DNA of 64,000 nt from Sva-07 sp963716095 (GCA_963716095.1 CAVQSV010000015.1:124001-188000); one strand, 5' to 3'; shown: positions 25,078-34,136, counted from the first letter of the stretch. Notes: generated by a model from the sequence alone, not told the origin. Numbers and translations are program-made.

Positions 25078-26001
25078 GTGAACGTCGTCGTCGTGGGAGG
25101 AGCTGGCTTCATCGGCTCGCACCTCGTCGATCGACTGCTCGCTGAAGGGCACCGGGTCGAGGTGATCGACAACCTGACGGTTGGCTCGCTCGCCAACCTC
25201 TCGGCGGCGCGAGCGCTGGGCAGTGGGCTTCGGATCCATCATCTCGATGCGGCGTCGTCCGAAGCGGAGTCCTCGATCGGGACCTGCGGACCCGATGTGC
25301 TCTATCACCTCGCGCTGCTCCCTCGCCACGATGCGACGCCGGCAGCCCAGGGTGAGGCCTTCTCGTCGGCGCTCGCCACCCTCGAAGCGGCTCGTCGCCA
25401 CGGTGTGGCCAAGGTGGTCGTCGCCCTGCCGGCTTCGGCGATCTACGGGCATCCGACCTCGAAGCAGCTTCCCGTCAAGGAGGGCGAACCGTCACAGCTC
25501 GAGCCCCGCAACGTTCGCGGGGTGGTCGCTCGGGCGATCATCGACCTGCTCGTGTCGTATCGCGATCTCCACGCAATCGAGTTCACCGCGCTGGCACTCG
25601 GCAGCGTGTACGGGCCCCGGCAACGCCCCACGGGTGGAGTCGTCGCAGCCTTCCTCGATGCCGCGGTCAGCGGCCACGCTCCGCTACTGCACGGCGACGG
25701 TCGACAGACCCGAGACTTCGTGTTCATCGACGATGTCGTCGATGCCCTCGTCCGTGCCGGCGAGAAGGGGAGCGGGCTCGTCATCAACATCGGCACCGGC
25801 GTTCAGACCCCGATCGCCGAACTGTGGTCGAAGATCGCAGCATCGGTTCCGGGAGCCGGTGACATCGAGGCGGTCCGCGGTCCGGCCCGGCTGCACGAAG
25901 TGCAGCGGTTCGCCGTCGCTCCCGTGCGCGCACGCATCCACCTCGGCTGGTCGCCGTGGACCGACCTCGATGAGGGACTCGCCCGCCTCGTCGAGGAGTG
26001 A
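25078..26001 (+). CDS. NAD-dependent epimerase/dehydratase-like protein lacking the catalytic Tyr/Lys
   Basis: A 307-residue extended-SDR fold like UDP-glucose 4-epimerase: the NAD loop GGAGFIGSHLVDRLL and the acidic VIDNL for the adenosine ribose are intact, and LALGSVYGPRQRPTGGVV and GDGRQTRDFVFIDDVVDAL are typical. Where the family has YxxxK, this protein reads NVRGVVARAII (around residues 145-155), with Arg147 in place of Tyr and Ala151 in place of Lys. It may bind a nucleotide sugar without epimerising it, or use other residues. Its end is nine bases from the convergent cofD stop. GTG start supported by the -10 box. Confidence 0.8.
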   Translation: MNVVVVGGAGFIGSHLVDRLLAEGHRVEVIDNLTVGSLANLSAARALGSGLRIHHLDAASSEAESSIGTCGPDVLYHLALLPRHDATPAAQGEAFSSALATLEAARRHGVAKVVVALPASAIYGHPTSKQLPVKEGEPSQLEPRNVRGVVARAIIDLLVSYRDLHAIEFTALALGSVYGPRQRPTGGVVAAFLDAAVSGHAPLLHGDGRQTRDFVFIDDVVDALVRAGEKGSGLVINIGTGVQTPIAELWSKIAASVPGAGDIEAVRGPARLHEVQRFAVAPVRARIHLGWSPWTDLDEGLARLVEE

Positions 26002-26009
26002 AGCGACGG

Positions 26010-26996
26010 TCAGCCCAACGCTGTCAGCGCATCGAGGGCCAACTGTCGAGCCACCCCGGGTTTCGACATGATCGTGTCCGTGATCACGCAGCGCATGCCG
26101 GTCGCCTCGACTGCGGCCGCCAGGTGCGCATCCACGGTGTCGATCACGAGGGCGGACGCGATCGGCGCGTAGAGCTGCGCAACACCCACCACGCTGGGCT
26201 CGTGGCCGAGTTCGGTGAGCATCCGATCGGCCGGTCCTTTGAGCGCTGCCCCGCCGACGATCGGTGAGATCGCGACGGAGCGATCGCGCCGTTCGGCGAG
26301 CAGGGTGTCGACGCCGGGCAGGGATCGGATCGGCCCGATCGACACGAGCGGATTCGATGGAGCGATGATCACCGCCGCCGCGTGTGTCAACGTCGTGCGA
26401 GCGGCGGTCGACAACTCGGCATCGCCGTCGAATCGGATCGATGTCACCGGAACTCCGTGGCGGAGCCGAACGAAGTAGTCCTGGAACGAGACCTCGGTGG
26501 CCCGACCGCCGGCGGTGGCGGGATCGCTGACGGTGACCAGGGTCGAGAGGCGTTGGTCAGACATCGGAACCACGTGGATCGGTACGTTCCACGCCCGGCG
26601 GATCTCGTCGGTGGTCTCGGTGAGCGTGGCCCCTTCGGCCAGTCGCGCCGTCCGGTAGAAGTGCGTCGCGAGGTCTCGGTCTCCGAGGTTGAACCATCGG
26701 GGGGCCGCGGTCGAGCCGTCGGGTCTCACCGCCTCGTAGCGTTCGAGCGACTCGATCGCCCGCCACGTCTCGTCGACGAGCCCCCACCCTCGTTCGGGGT
26801 CGATCGCGCCGGCGAGCGTGTACACCACGGTGTCGAGATCGGGCGAGATCGCCAGCCCGTGCAGCGAGCAGTCGTCACCGGTGTTGACGACGGCGGTGAT
26901 CGAAGCCGGATCGTCGACAGCGTCGATCAGGCCTCGCAGGAACCGGGCGGCGCCGACCCCGCCGCTCACCACCGCAATCGGGGCGGAATCAGGCAT
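26010..26996 (-). CDS. cofD: 2-phospho-L-lactate (or phosphoenolpyruvate) transferase of F420 synthesis
   Basis: A 328-residue CofD/FbiA enzyme that joins the lactyl or enolpyruvyl moiety from its guanosine-diphosphate carrier to the deazaflavin Fo, building the F420 backbone. Family marks are VVSGGVGAARFLRGL at the start, NTGDDCSLHGLAISPDLDTVVYTLAG, FNLGDRDLATHFYRT and APSNPLVSIGPI. F420 is widespread in actinobacteria. No cofE/fbiB or cofC lies next to it here. Its ATG overlaps the stop of the upstream GT4 gene by eight bases, so it is translated from a glycosyltransferase transcript. Confidence 0.92.
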   Translation of the reverse strand: MPDSAPIAVVSGGVGAARFLRGLIDAVDDPASITAVVNTGDDCSLHGLAISPDLDTVVYTLAGAIDPERGWGLVDETWRAIESLERYEAVRPDGSTAAPRWFNLGDRDLATHFYRTARLAEGATLTETTDEIRRAWNVPIHVVPMSDQRLSTLVTVSDPATAGGRATEVSFQDYFVRLRHGVPVTSIRFDGDAELSTAARTTLTHAAAVIIAPSNPLVSIGPIRSLPGVDTLLAERRDRSVAISPIVGGAALKGPADRMLTELGHEPSVVGVAQLYAPIASALVIDTVDAHLAAAVEATGMRCVITDTIMSKPGVARQLALDALTALG

Positions 26997-28077
26997 CTTC
27001 GACGACCTCCTGGTACATCGCGTGGTACTGCTCGGCCGTCGTCGCCCAGGAGAACCTGGCGACGTTGGCGGTGCCGCGCCGGACGAGCTTGGCGTGCATC
27101 TCGTCGTTGGTGACGATCCAGTACAGGTTCGCAGCGAGCGCTTCGGAATCGCTCGCCGGGCTCAGCAGGGCCGCAGCTCCAGCGACCTGCGGAATCGAGC
27201 CTGCCGTGCTCGCAACCACCGGGGTTCCTGCTTGCTGAGCCTCGAGAATGGGAAATCCGAACCCTTCGTCGAGCGACGGATAGGCGAGCGCTCGGGCATG
27301 GAGCAGCAGCCACCGCTTGGTCGCGCCGTCGACGGTACCGGTGCGCACGACACGCTCGGCCACTTCGGGAGCCAGGCGGGCGATGGCGCGATCGACGGCG
27401 CCGACATCGTTGCCGGCGGCCCCTGCGATGACGAGCCGTACGGTCGACTGTTCGCGGGCGAGCCGGCCGAACGCGTCGACCAGCGTCGGCAGGTTCTTGC
27501 GCCGTTCCATCGTGCCGAGCGCCAGGATGAACTCGGTGTCGTGTGGGAGCCCGATCGGTGGCGTCGCGACCCCCACCTGGTCGTCGACGACCGGAGGGCC
27601 GAGCAACACCGTGCGGACGCGGTGTGTGTCGAGGAGTTCACGCACGCGGCGGGTGGTGGCGTCCGAGCTCGTCACGACGTGGGCGCCGTCGGCGACGGCA
27701 CGACGAAGCACGTCGGCGGCCCGCTGCACGTCGCGGTCGGCGTCTTCGGGGTGATCGAGGAACCAGCAGTCGTACACCGACACGATGCGGGGGCATCGAG
27801 CCGGAGGCACGACGTAGTTGGTGCCGTGCACCACGTCGGGACGACCGAGCCAACGATCGATCGGCGGCGAGCGGTGGGCCCACATGCGCACAGCGAGCGC
27901 TGCCGGCAGCGGGAGCCGCCGCTCGGGCGCATGAACCCGCGCTCGGGCGCTGGTCACATACGGTTGCAGGTCGAGCCCATCGCGCTCGGCGAGTGCGTTG
28001 GTTGCCCAGGCCACCGCATTGCCGATTCCGGTTCGCCGGCCGTGGGTCGGCCCCGTGTCGATTGCCACTCGTACCAT
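26989..28077 (-). CDS. Glycosyltransferase family 4
   Basis: A 362-residue GT4 protein: VRVAIDTGPTHGRRTGIGNAVAW at the start, SVYDCWFLDHPEDADRDV in the N-terminal domain, then ILALGTMERRKNLPTLVDAFGRL and the double-glutamate motif in SLDEGFGFPILEAQQAG. GIGN in the first loop replaces the GGI found in many mannosyltransferases. ATG 28077 follows a TACGAT box by ten bases. It is divergent from gmd and coupled to cofD downstream, which is an unusual partner for a sugar transferase. Confidence 0.87.
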   Translation of the reverse strand: MVRVAIDTGPTHGRRTGIGNAVAWATNALAERDGLDLQPYVTSARARVHAPERRLPLPAALAVRMWAHRSPPIDRWLGRPDVVHGTNYVVPPARCPRIVSVYDCWFLDHPEDADRDVQRAADVLRRAVADGAHVVTSSDATTRRVRELLDTHRVRTVLLGPPVVDDQVGVATPPIGLPHDTEFILALGTMERRKNLPTLVDAFGRLAREQSTVRLVIAGAAGNDVGAVDRAIARLAPEVAERVVRTGTVDGATKRWLLLHARALAYPSLDEGFGFPILEAQQAGTPVVASTAGSIPQVAGAAALLSPASDSEALAANLYWIVTNDEMHAKLVRRGTANVARFSWATTAEQYHAMYQEVVEDA

Positions 28078-28087
28078 GTGGTCGGTG

Positions 28088-28093
28088 ATCGTA
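28088..28093 (-). promoter_or_regulatory. -10 hexamer TACGAT, GT4-cofD operon
   Basis: TACGAT on the minus strand ends ten bases before ATG 28077. It is divergent from the gmd box 37 bases away. Confidence 0.4.
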
Positions 28094-28129
28094 TCTGTGA
28101 GGTGGCAGCGGGGTGCCGGTGGTGAGCCG

Positions 28130-28135
28130 TAGACT
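28130..28135 (+). promoter_or_regulatory. -10 hexamer TAGACT, gmd
   Basis: TAGACT ends ten bases before ATG 28146, which is therefore preferred to the GTG at 28113. Confidence 0.4.
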
Positions 28136-28145
28136 CGGACGCCTT

Positions 28146-29141
28146 ATGCCTACAGCATTCATCACCGGGATCACTGGCCAGGATGGCCAGCATTTGGCTG
28201 AGTTCCTGCATGCTCAGGGCTATCACGTGTTCGGGATGGTGAAGGGGCAGAACAACCCGCGAGTCGAGGCACTGCAGCACGAGCTGCCGTTCGTCGAGCT
28301 GGTGTCCGGGGATCTGGCAGATCTGCCATCGCTGGTGTCGGCGATGGAGGCGTGCCAGCCCGACGAGGTGTACAACCTGGGCGCGATCAGCTTCGTGGCG
28401 CTGTCGTTCTCGCAGGCAGAGTTGACGGCCAACATCACCGGGTTGGGTGTGTTGCGGATGTTGGAAGCGATTCGGATGGTCGGTGGCACCCAGAACAACC
28501 CGATCCGCTTCTATCAGGCCTCGTCGTCGGAGATGTTCGGGCAGGTGCGTGAGACACCGCAGACCGAGTTGACGCCGTTCCATCCGCGCAGCCCCTACGG
28601 GTGCGCAAAGGTGTTCGGCCACGACATCGTGGTGAACTATCGCGAGTCGTACGGGTTGCACGCGTCGTCGGGAATTCTGTTCAACCATGAGGGTCCGAGG
28701 CGCGGGTTGGAGTTCGTCACCCGCAAGGTGACCAACGCAGTCGCGCGGATCAAGTTGGGGTTGCAGGACGAGGTGGTGCTCGGCAATCTCGACTCGAAGC
28801 GCGACTGGGGGTACGCGGGCGACTACGTCAAGGGCATGTGGCTGATGCTGCAACAGGACGAGCCCGACGACTACGTGTTGGCAACGGGGCAGACGCATTC
28901 GATCGAGGATCTCGTGCGCCGTTCGTTCGCCGAGGTCGGTATCGAGAATTGGGCTGACTACGTGCGTCAGGATCCGAAGTTCCTCCGCCCGGCCGAGGTC
29001 GACTTGTTGATCGGCGATGCCTCGAAGGCGCGTGCGAAGCTCGGGTGGGAACCCGAGGTCGACTTCCCGGCACTGGTGAAGATGATGGTCGCGCACGATC
29101 TGCAACGCGAAGCCGCCAAAGCCGGCATCGAACTCCGCTGA
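28146..29141 (+). CDS. gmd: GDP-mannose 4,6-dehydratase
   Basis: A 331-residue SDR that turns GDP-mannose into GDP-4-keto-6-deoxymannose with bound NADP. Diagnostic segments are TGITGQDGQHLAEFL, DLADLPSLVSAMEACQPDEVYNLGA, SSSEMFGQV with the catalytic Ser/Glu, Tyr/Lys in SPYGCAKVFGHD, and ILFNHEGPRRGLEFVTRK. WDxxG-type C-terminal binding is seen in GNLDSKRDWGYAGDYV. It supplies Fcl, encoded 9 kb upstream on the other strand. The same 4-keto product could also lead to GDP-rhamnose. Codon third positions are somewhat less C-biased (many TTG, GTG) than in neighbouring genes. Confidence 0.94.
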   Translation: MPTAFITGITGQDGQHLAEFLHAQGYHVFGMVKGQNNPRVEALQHELPFVELVSGDLADLPSLVSAMEACQPDEVYNLGAISFVALSFSQAELTANITGLGVLRMLEAIRMVGGTQNNPIRFYQASSSEMFGQVRETPQTELTPFHPRSPYGCAKVFGHDIVVNYRESYGLHASSGILFNHEGPRRGLEFVTRKVTNAVARIKLGLQDEVVLGNLDSKRDWGYAGDYVKGMWLMLQQDEPDDYVLATGQTHSIEDLVRRSFAEVGIENWADYVRQDPKFLRPAEVDLLIGDASKARAKLGWEPEVDFPALVKMMVAHDLQREAAKAGIELR

Positions 29142-29177
29142 ACCGGCCAACTCCGGCCGAGCACCGCTCCGCGATGT

Positions 29178-30503
29178 TCAGGTCTCGAACGGCATGTCGG
29201 TGATCGCTTCCATCATCGAGCCCTGGTCGGGCGTCGCCCCCGACCGAAGGCGCTGACGCAGCGCAATCGCGAACGCCACGAGCGCCGCCATCGACGACAC
29301 GAGCAGCCCGATCTCGATGCGACGGAAGACCTCGTCGCTCGACAGCCACGTGCCCAACACGAAGCCCACCACGCCGATACCCCAGCCGAGCGCCACGAGC
29401 GCATGGCCCCGCAGGGCGATCACGGCCTGGGCCGTGGCGAGCGCCAGCATGTAGCAGGCGCTGCTGGCGGAGAGCATGGCGAGCGTGCGTCCGCTCAGGT
29501 CGGCGTCGTACACGATGCGCAGTGCCAGCGGACCGAGCACGAATGCGCCGAGTGTGCCGACCACACCGACGCCGAGCACGATCAACATCAACCGCTTCAG
29601 CCCTGACCGGAATTCGGCGATCTCACCGCGTGCGGCGAGGCGGCTCAGACGAGGCAGCAGCGCTGCCTGTACCGCCTGGAACAGGAAGAGCGGAATCCGA
29701 GCGAGCAGCACGCCGTAGGAGAACTCGGTGACGAGTCCCGCCTCGGCGTCGGACGAGAGCAGACTCGCGGTGATCGGTCCGGCATTCAGCAGCGCCGCGG
29801 CGCACACCGAACCGAGCAGCAGCCAGCCGAGATTCGGGGTGACTTCGCTCCACGGCGCCGGGGGACCGGGATCGGAACGCAACGCACCTCGGCGCTGCAC
29901 GTAGGCCACCGCGAACAGCGGAGACACCGCGATCGCCAGCCCGTAGGCGCCAGTTGCGGTGACGCCGACGATGGCCAACAGCACGCAGAGCAGGATTCGG
30001 ACGATCCCGTCGGAACCGAGCACGATCGCGTAGTCGCGGAATCGCCCGCTGCCCGAGCACACGCCCCTGGCCATGTGCGCAGGGGCGTACGCGGCGAATG
30101 CAGCGACCAGAGCGATCACCATGAACCAGTCGCCGTCGAACAACGACGATGCGATCAGCGGGCTGACGGCGAGAATCGCGAGGGTGACGACGCCGACGAG
30201 CAACGCGCCGAGTCCGACCACCTTGCGGACGACGGGTTCGCCACCGTCACCGATCGCACGTCGATGCGAGAGTGCCCGGCCGAGCTCCTGCTCGAGCGGC
30301 AGGAAGAAACCGGGTGCCAGTGCGAACACCGCGAACCACATCGAGGCAATGGGGGCGAACTCTTCGGCGCCGCCGACAGCAACGGTGCCGACCTTGAAGA
30401 ATGCGTACGTTGCAACTCCGGCGATCAGCAGCGCGATGCCGACGGGAATGGTCCCCTCGGGCAACGGCGCACGCGTTCTCGCGGGGATCTCTGCAGATGA
30501 CAC
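29178..30503 (-). CDS. Polysaccharide flippase-like membrane protein (MOP superfamily)
   Basis: A 441-residue integral membrane protein with about 12-14 hydrophobic segments, resembling Wzx/MATE-type lipid-linked oligosaccharide exporters. The second segment is followed by FALAPGFFLPLEQELGRALSHRRA, typical of actinobacterial members, and ARIPLFLFQAVQAALLPRLSRLAARGE matches the mid-protein Wzx helix pair. It lies between gmd and the large GT2 gene, so it is the natural exporter of the glycan intermediates made here; that role is inferred from context. GTG 30503 is chosen from the TAGGAT box nine bases upstream. Confidence 0.75.
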   Translation of the reverse strand: MSSAEIPARTRAPLPEGTIPVGIALLIAGVATYAFFKVGTVAVGGAEEFAPIASMWFAVFALAPGFFLPLEQELGRALSHRRAIGDGGEPVVRKVVGLGALLVGVVTLAILAVSPLIASSLFDGDWFMVIALVAAFAAYAPAHMARGVCSGSGRFRDYAIVLGSDGIVRILLCVLLAIVGVTATGAYGLAIAVSPLFAVAYVQRRGALRSDPGPPAPWSEVTPNLGWLLLGSVCAAALLNAGPITASLLSSDAEAGLVTEFSYGVLLARIPLFLFQAVQAALLPRLSRLAARGEIAEFRSGLKRLMLIVLGVGVVGTLGAFVLGPLALRIVYDADLSGRTLAMLSASSACYMLALATAQAVIALRGHALVALGWGIGVVGFVLGTWLSSDEVFRRIEIGLLVSSMAALVAFAIALRQRLRSGATPDQGSMMEAITDMPFET

Positions 30504-30512
30504 GAGGCTCAG

Positions 30513-30518
30513 ATCCTA
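30513..30518 (-). promoter_or_regulatory. -10 hexamer TAGGAT, flippase gene
   Basis: TAGGAT on the minus strand ends nine bases before GTG 30503. Confidence 0.45.
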
Positions 30519-30543
30519 GCGATCGGCGGAAGGTGTCTGGTGG

Positions 30544-30786
30544 TCAACGTCGTCGGCTGCGCTCGAACTCGCGACGACGGACCTGCGCCCGTTGATAACT
30601 CAGGAGTCCGAGGCCAACCGTGACATAGGTCGCATCCTTGGCGAGCCCGGCGGCGCGGGAGGCAACGGACCCTCCGGTGCCGATGGTGTCCCGGACGACC
30701 TTGACCACATCGAAGTCGGTGAGGTCGATGCAGGTCGGGTCGAGTCGAGTGGCGCGGTGCACGTCGTCGGAACCCATCGTTGCCAT
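30544..30786 (-). CDS. Small protein of unknown function, 80 residues
   Basis: I do not recognise a family. The protein starts MATMGSDDVHRATRLDPTC, has a central region (DVVKVVRDTIGTGGSVASRAAGLAKDA) followed by a short apolar stretch YVTVGLGLLSYQ, and ends in a strongly basic tail (RAQVRRREFERSRRR). The apolar part is short for a membrane span, so membrane or DNA contact are both guesses. Support for it being real: a TATCCT box six bases before ATG 30786 and its position in an otherwise empty gap between the flippase and the divergent GT2 gene. Confidence 0.5.
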   Translation of the reverse strand: MATMGSDDVHRATRLDPTCIDLTDFDVVKVVRDTIGTGGSVASRAAGLAKDATYVTVGLGLLSYQRAQVRRREFERSRRR

Positions 30787-30792
30787 GACGGC

Positions 30793-30798
30793 AGGATA
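30793..30798 (-). promoter_or_regulatory. -10 hexamer TATCCT, small gene at 30786
   Basis: TATCCT on the minus strand ends six bases before ATG 30786; it is back to back with the box for the GT2 gene. Confidence 0.45.
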
Positions 30799-30812
30799 GC
30801 CAGCAGCCTCGC

Positions 30813-30818
30813 TAGCCT
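30813..30818 (+). promoter_or_regulatory. -10 hexamer TAGCCT, GT2 fusion gene
   Basis: TAGCCT ends nine bases before GTG 30828. Confidence 0.5.
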
Positions 30819-30827
30819 CGCCCCATC

Positions 30828-33800
30828 GTGGAACCAGACATCCCATCTGCACCGCCCGTCGTCGCGGTCGTCGTCGTGCACGATCCTGGTGATTGGTTCG
30901 ACGAAACGCTCGACGCGTTCGCTCAGCAGGACTACCCGAACCTGCGAGTGCTCTTCCTCGTCGTGAGCGGCGGCTCGACCGACGCCGAGAGCTCGTTTGC
31001 CGCGATCGACGATCGGATCCAGCAGCGCCTGCCCGGGTCGTTCGTGCGTTCGGTCGGAGCCAACGTCGGCTTCGGTGCCGCCGCAAACGAGGTGCTCCGC
31101 CTGGTCGAAGGCGACAACGGCTTCTTCCTGATCTGCCACGACGACGTCGCCCCCGAGTCCGACGCGCTGCGGATCATGGTCGAGGAGCTGTACCGATCGA
31201 ATGCAGGAGCTGTTGGTCCCAAGCTCGTCGAATGGGACGACCCCAACGTGCTGCAAGCCGTTGGTCTCGGCATGGACCGGTTCGGCGAAATCGACCCGGT
31301 CATCGAGATGGGCGAGGTCGACCAGGAACAACACGATGGAGTGCGCGACGTGTTCGTGCTGCCGTCGGCGTACCTGCTGGTTCGTGCCGACCTGTTCCGC
31401 GAGCTCGGCGGCTTCGACCCAGCGATCGACTTCTACGGCGAGGACAGCGAGTTGTGCTGGCGAATCCATCACAGCGGCGCTCGGGTCGTCGTGGTGCCGT
31501 CGGCTCGGGTGCGCCACGTCGGCCAGCTGCGTCAACGGCGCCCCGATCTGCGCCACGGGCTGCTCCGAGCCCGCCATCGGATGCGTTCGGTGGCCACGCT
31601 CACCGGAGCGTCACGCTTGCCTGGCCGCTCGCTCGAGATGGTGCTGCTCACCCTGACCGAACTGGTCGTCGGGCTCTTCACCGCCCGATTCGGCCAGGCG
31701 TGGAACTCGTTCCGAGCGCTCGGGGGGTTGATCCCCCGGACCCCGGCACTCCTCGCCCGACGCCGAGAGGTCAAGCCGATCAGGCGGGTGCCCGAGCGTG
31801 AGGTGTACAGCCTGCAGGAGCGTGGGAGCGCTCGCCTCAATTCGTACCTGCGCAGCCGTGAAACCGCCACCTACGTCGGCTCGGGCGTGCAGGTTCGCCG
31901 TTGGCGTCAGAGCCCCACCGCGTCGGTGGTGGCCTGGGTCGCAGTGATCGCTGGGCTGGTCATCGGCAGCCGCTCGTTCTTCGATGGCGGTCTGCCACCG
32001 GTCGGCGAGTTCCTGGCGTTCCCCGAGAGCCCTCGTGTGCTGTTGCAGACGTTCTTGTCGGGATGGAACCCCAACGGGGCCGGCGCCACCTCGCCGAATC
32101 CCACCGGCTGGGCGACTCTGTCGGGGCTCAGCGTGTTCACCCTGTTCCACATGGGGCTGCTGCAGACCCTGTTCGTGCTCGGGCTCATCCTCGTCGGCGC
32201 CGGCGGCGCCTGGCGTCTCTCGGCGGTGTTTCCCTCGAACCGGGCGCGTATCGCTGTGCTGTTGGTGTACGCGCTCAGCCCGCTCGTCAGCGGAGCGATG
32301 TCCAGCGGGCGCCTGACGGTGCTCGTGGTCTACGCCGCAACACCGTGGGTGCTCCACCTCATGCGCAGAGCCGCAGGAATCGAAACGGCAGATCCGTCGA
32401 GTGCCGAACTCGACGTCACCGACGGCGTGATCGACCTCGAGCCCATCGAACGGCTGCGCCGCACGCTCGCCGCTGCGCTGGTGTTGGCGCTCGCCACGGC
32501 GTTCGCGCCGGTGATGCTGCCGCTCGCTGCACTGATCACCGTGGTGTTCGCCCTCGGAACCCTGCTGGCGAGAGGGTCGACCGTCACGGCCGGGTGGTCG
32601 TTGGCCACCGGTCTGGGGGCGGTGGTGGGCGCTGCACTGCTCAACTTCCCGTGGATCACCTCGTGGACCTGGGAAGGGATCGTCGGCGCTCCGCCGATCG
32701 GCGAAGCAGGCCTCGGCATGGTGTCGCTCGCATCGTTCGAGATCGGCACCACCGACTTCGCTGCGCTCGCGATCGCGTTGTTCGTGCCGGTGATCGCGGC
32801 GGTGCTGCTCGCGCGTGCATGGAGGCTCACGTGGGCGATCCGCGCCGCCACGATGGTGCTGGCGTTCGGTGCGTTGGCGGTGCTTGCCGATCAGGGTTCG
32901 CTGCCGATCGACGCGCCGCAGGCAGGTGTGCTCCTGGTCCCGGTGGCGCTCGGAGTCGCCATCTCCGCCGGTGCAGCACTGGCTGCGTTCGACCTCGACG
33001 TCCGGGGCGGAACGTTCGGTTGGAGACAGCCACTCGGGATCTTGGCGACCGCCGCCGTGGTGGTCGGGCTGGCTCCGGGTGTGGCAGCGCTCGCCGACGG
33101 CTCGTTCCAGGTCCCGACCACACCACTCGCTCGTCTGCTCGACGCTTCGCTGCCCGACGCTTCGGTCGACGGCGACTACAACGTGCTGCTGGTCGGTGAC
33201 CCTCGGCTGCTCCCGGTGCCGTCGACGGAGTACCGCGACGGGGTGGGTTGGGCGATCATCGACGACGGAGCGCTCGACGCTCGTGACCGATGGATGCCGC
33301 CGACGAACTCGGCATCAGAACTGGTGACCACCGCGCTCGACGAGATGGCCTCGACGTCGACGTTGCGGGCGGGTCGTTTGCTGGCCCCGCTGTCGATTCG
33401 ATACGTGATCGTTCCCGAGTTCGACGGTGTCACCTCCACGGTGAGCGATCCGTTGGCACTGCCGACCGGACTGGTCCCGGCCCTCGAGGATCAGCTCGAC
33501 CTCGTGGCGATTCGTCCCGGCCTCCCCACGATCGAGGTCTTCGAGAACCGGGCATGGCTACCGACGTACTCGCAGCTCGATGCGGCCGCCGCCGAAGCGA
33601 GCGATGCGGCTGGCGCCGAGGTGCTGGTGCGCGCCGATCTGTCGGAGTCGACCCCGGTGTTCATCGGCGCCGACCAGCTCGATCCGACCATCGACGAGGT
33701 CACCGCTGGTGTGGTTCATGTCGGGGTGCCGTTCGACGACGCATGGTCGCTGTCGGTCGATGGCACTGCGATCGACGCACGCCGAGCGTTCGGGGAGACG

Positions 33801-34136
33801 ACGGCGTACGACGTTGCGACCCCCGGGGTCGGCGAACTGCGCTACGACAGCGCTGCGCTGCGCTGGCTGGGGGTGCTCGTGCAGGTCGCCCTGTGGCTCG
33901 CTGCCATCTTCCTTGCGGCTCGGGTCCGGGTCTCGGTCGGGCGGCGCGAGTCGTTGTTGCTCTCCGACGAGACCCTGATCGACCTGACCGATGAGTCGGC
34001 TCCCCCGCTCGTCGACCCCGGCCTGCGAACCGAACCAGATCTGCCCGATCCGGTCGGTGCTGACGGCGACGCTGAGGACGAGCGTGACCCTGACCCCGAA
34101 CCGGCTGTCGTTCGCGAGCCGGAGGTGCCCTCGTGA
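30828..34136 (+). CDS. Family 2 glycosyltransferase fused to a large membrane and extracytoplasmic region
   Basis: A 1102-residue protein. Residues 10-250 form a GT-A/GT2 domain: VVAVVVVHDPGDWFDETLDAF, NVGFGAAANEVL, the metal-binding CHDDVAP near 105, and FYGEDSELCWR. From about residue 365 to 720 there are some ten membrane helices with a loop (SGWNPNGAGATSPNPTGWATLSG) between the first and second. Residues 740-1030 look extracytoplasmic (ending in ETTAYDVATPGVGELRYDS), then a last helix and an acidic cytoplasmic tail. It probably builds or transfers a cell-wall glycan across the membrane. The DUF5719 gene overlaps its stop by four bases, an association also known in other actinobacteria. 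Confidence 0.8.
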   Translation: MEPDIPSAPPVVAVVVVHDPGDWFDETLDAFAQQDYPNLRVLFLVVSGGSTDAESSFAAIDDRIQQRLPGSFVRSVGANVGFGAAANEVLRLVEGDNGFFLICHDDVAPESDALRIMVEELYRSNAGAVGPKLVEWDDPNVLQAVGLGMDRFGEIDPVIEMGEVDQEQHDGVRDVFVLPSAYLLVRADLFRELGGFDPAIDFYGEDSELCWRIHHSGARVVVVPSARVRHVGQLRQRRPDLRHGLLRARHRMRSVATLTGASRLPGRSLEMVLLTLTELVVGLFTARFGQAWNSFRALGGLIPRTPALLARRREVKPIRRVPEREVYSLQERGSARLNSYLRSRETATYVGSGVQVRRWRQSPTASVVAWVAVIAGLVIGSRSFFDGGLPPVGEFLAFPESPRVLLQTFLSGWNPNGAGATSPNPTGWATLSGLSVFTLFHMGLLQTLFVLGLILVGAGGAWRLSAVFPSNRARIAVLLVYALSPLVSGAMSSGRLTVLVVYAATPWVLHLMRRAAGIETADPSSAELDVTDGVIDLEPIERLRRTLAAALVLALATAFAPVMLPLAALITVVFALGTLLARGSTVTAGWSLATGLGAVVGAALLNFPWITSWTWEGIVGAPPIGEAGLGMVSLASFEIGTTDFAALAIALFVPVIAAVLLARAWRLTWAIRAATMVLAFGALAVLADQGSLPIDAPQAGVLLVPVALGVAISAGAALAAFDLDVRGGTFGWRQPLGILATAAVVVGLAPGVAALADGSFQVPTTPLARLLDASLPDASVDGDYNVLLVGDPRLLPVPSTEYRDGVGWAIIDDGALDARDRWMPPTNSASELVTTALDEMASTSTLRAGRLLAPLSIRYVIVPEFDGVTSTVSDPLALPTGLVPALEDQLDLVAIRPGLPTIEVFENRAWLPTYSQLDAAAAEASDAAGAEVLVRADLSESTPVFIGADQLDPTIDEVTAGVVHVGVPFDDAWSLSVDGTAIDARRAFGETTAYDVATPGVGELRYDSAALRWLGVLVQVALWLAAIFLAARVRVSVGRRESLLLSDETLIDLTDESAPPLVDPGLRTEPDLPDPVGADGDAEDERDPDPEPAVVREPEVPS

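Noticed and set aside
29403..30519. Several plus-strand frames opposite the flippase
   Set aside because: Hydrophilic, repetitive translations without motifs; the minus-strand frame has clear membrane helices.
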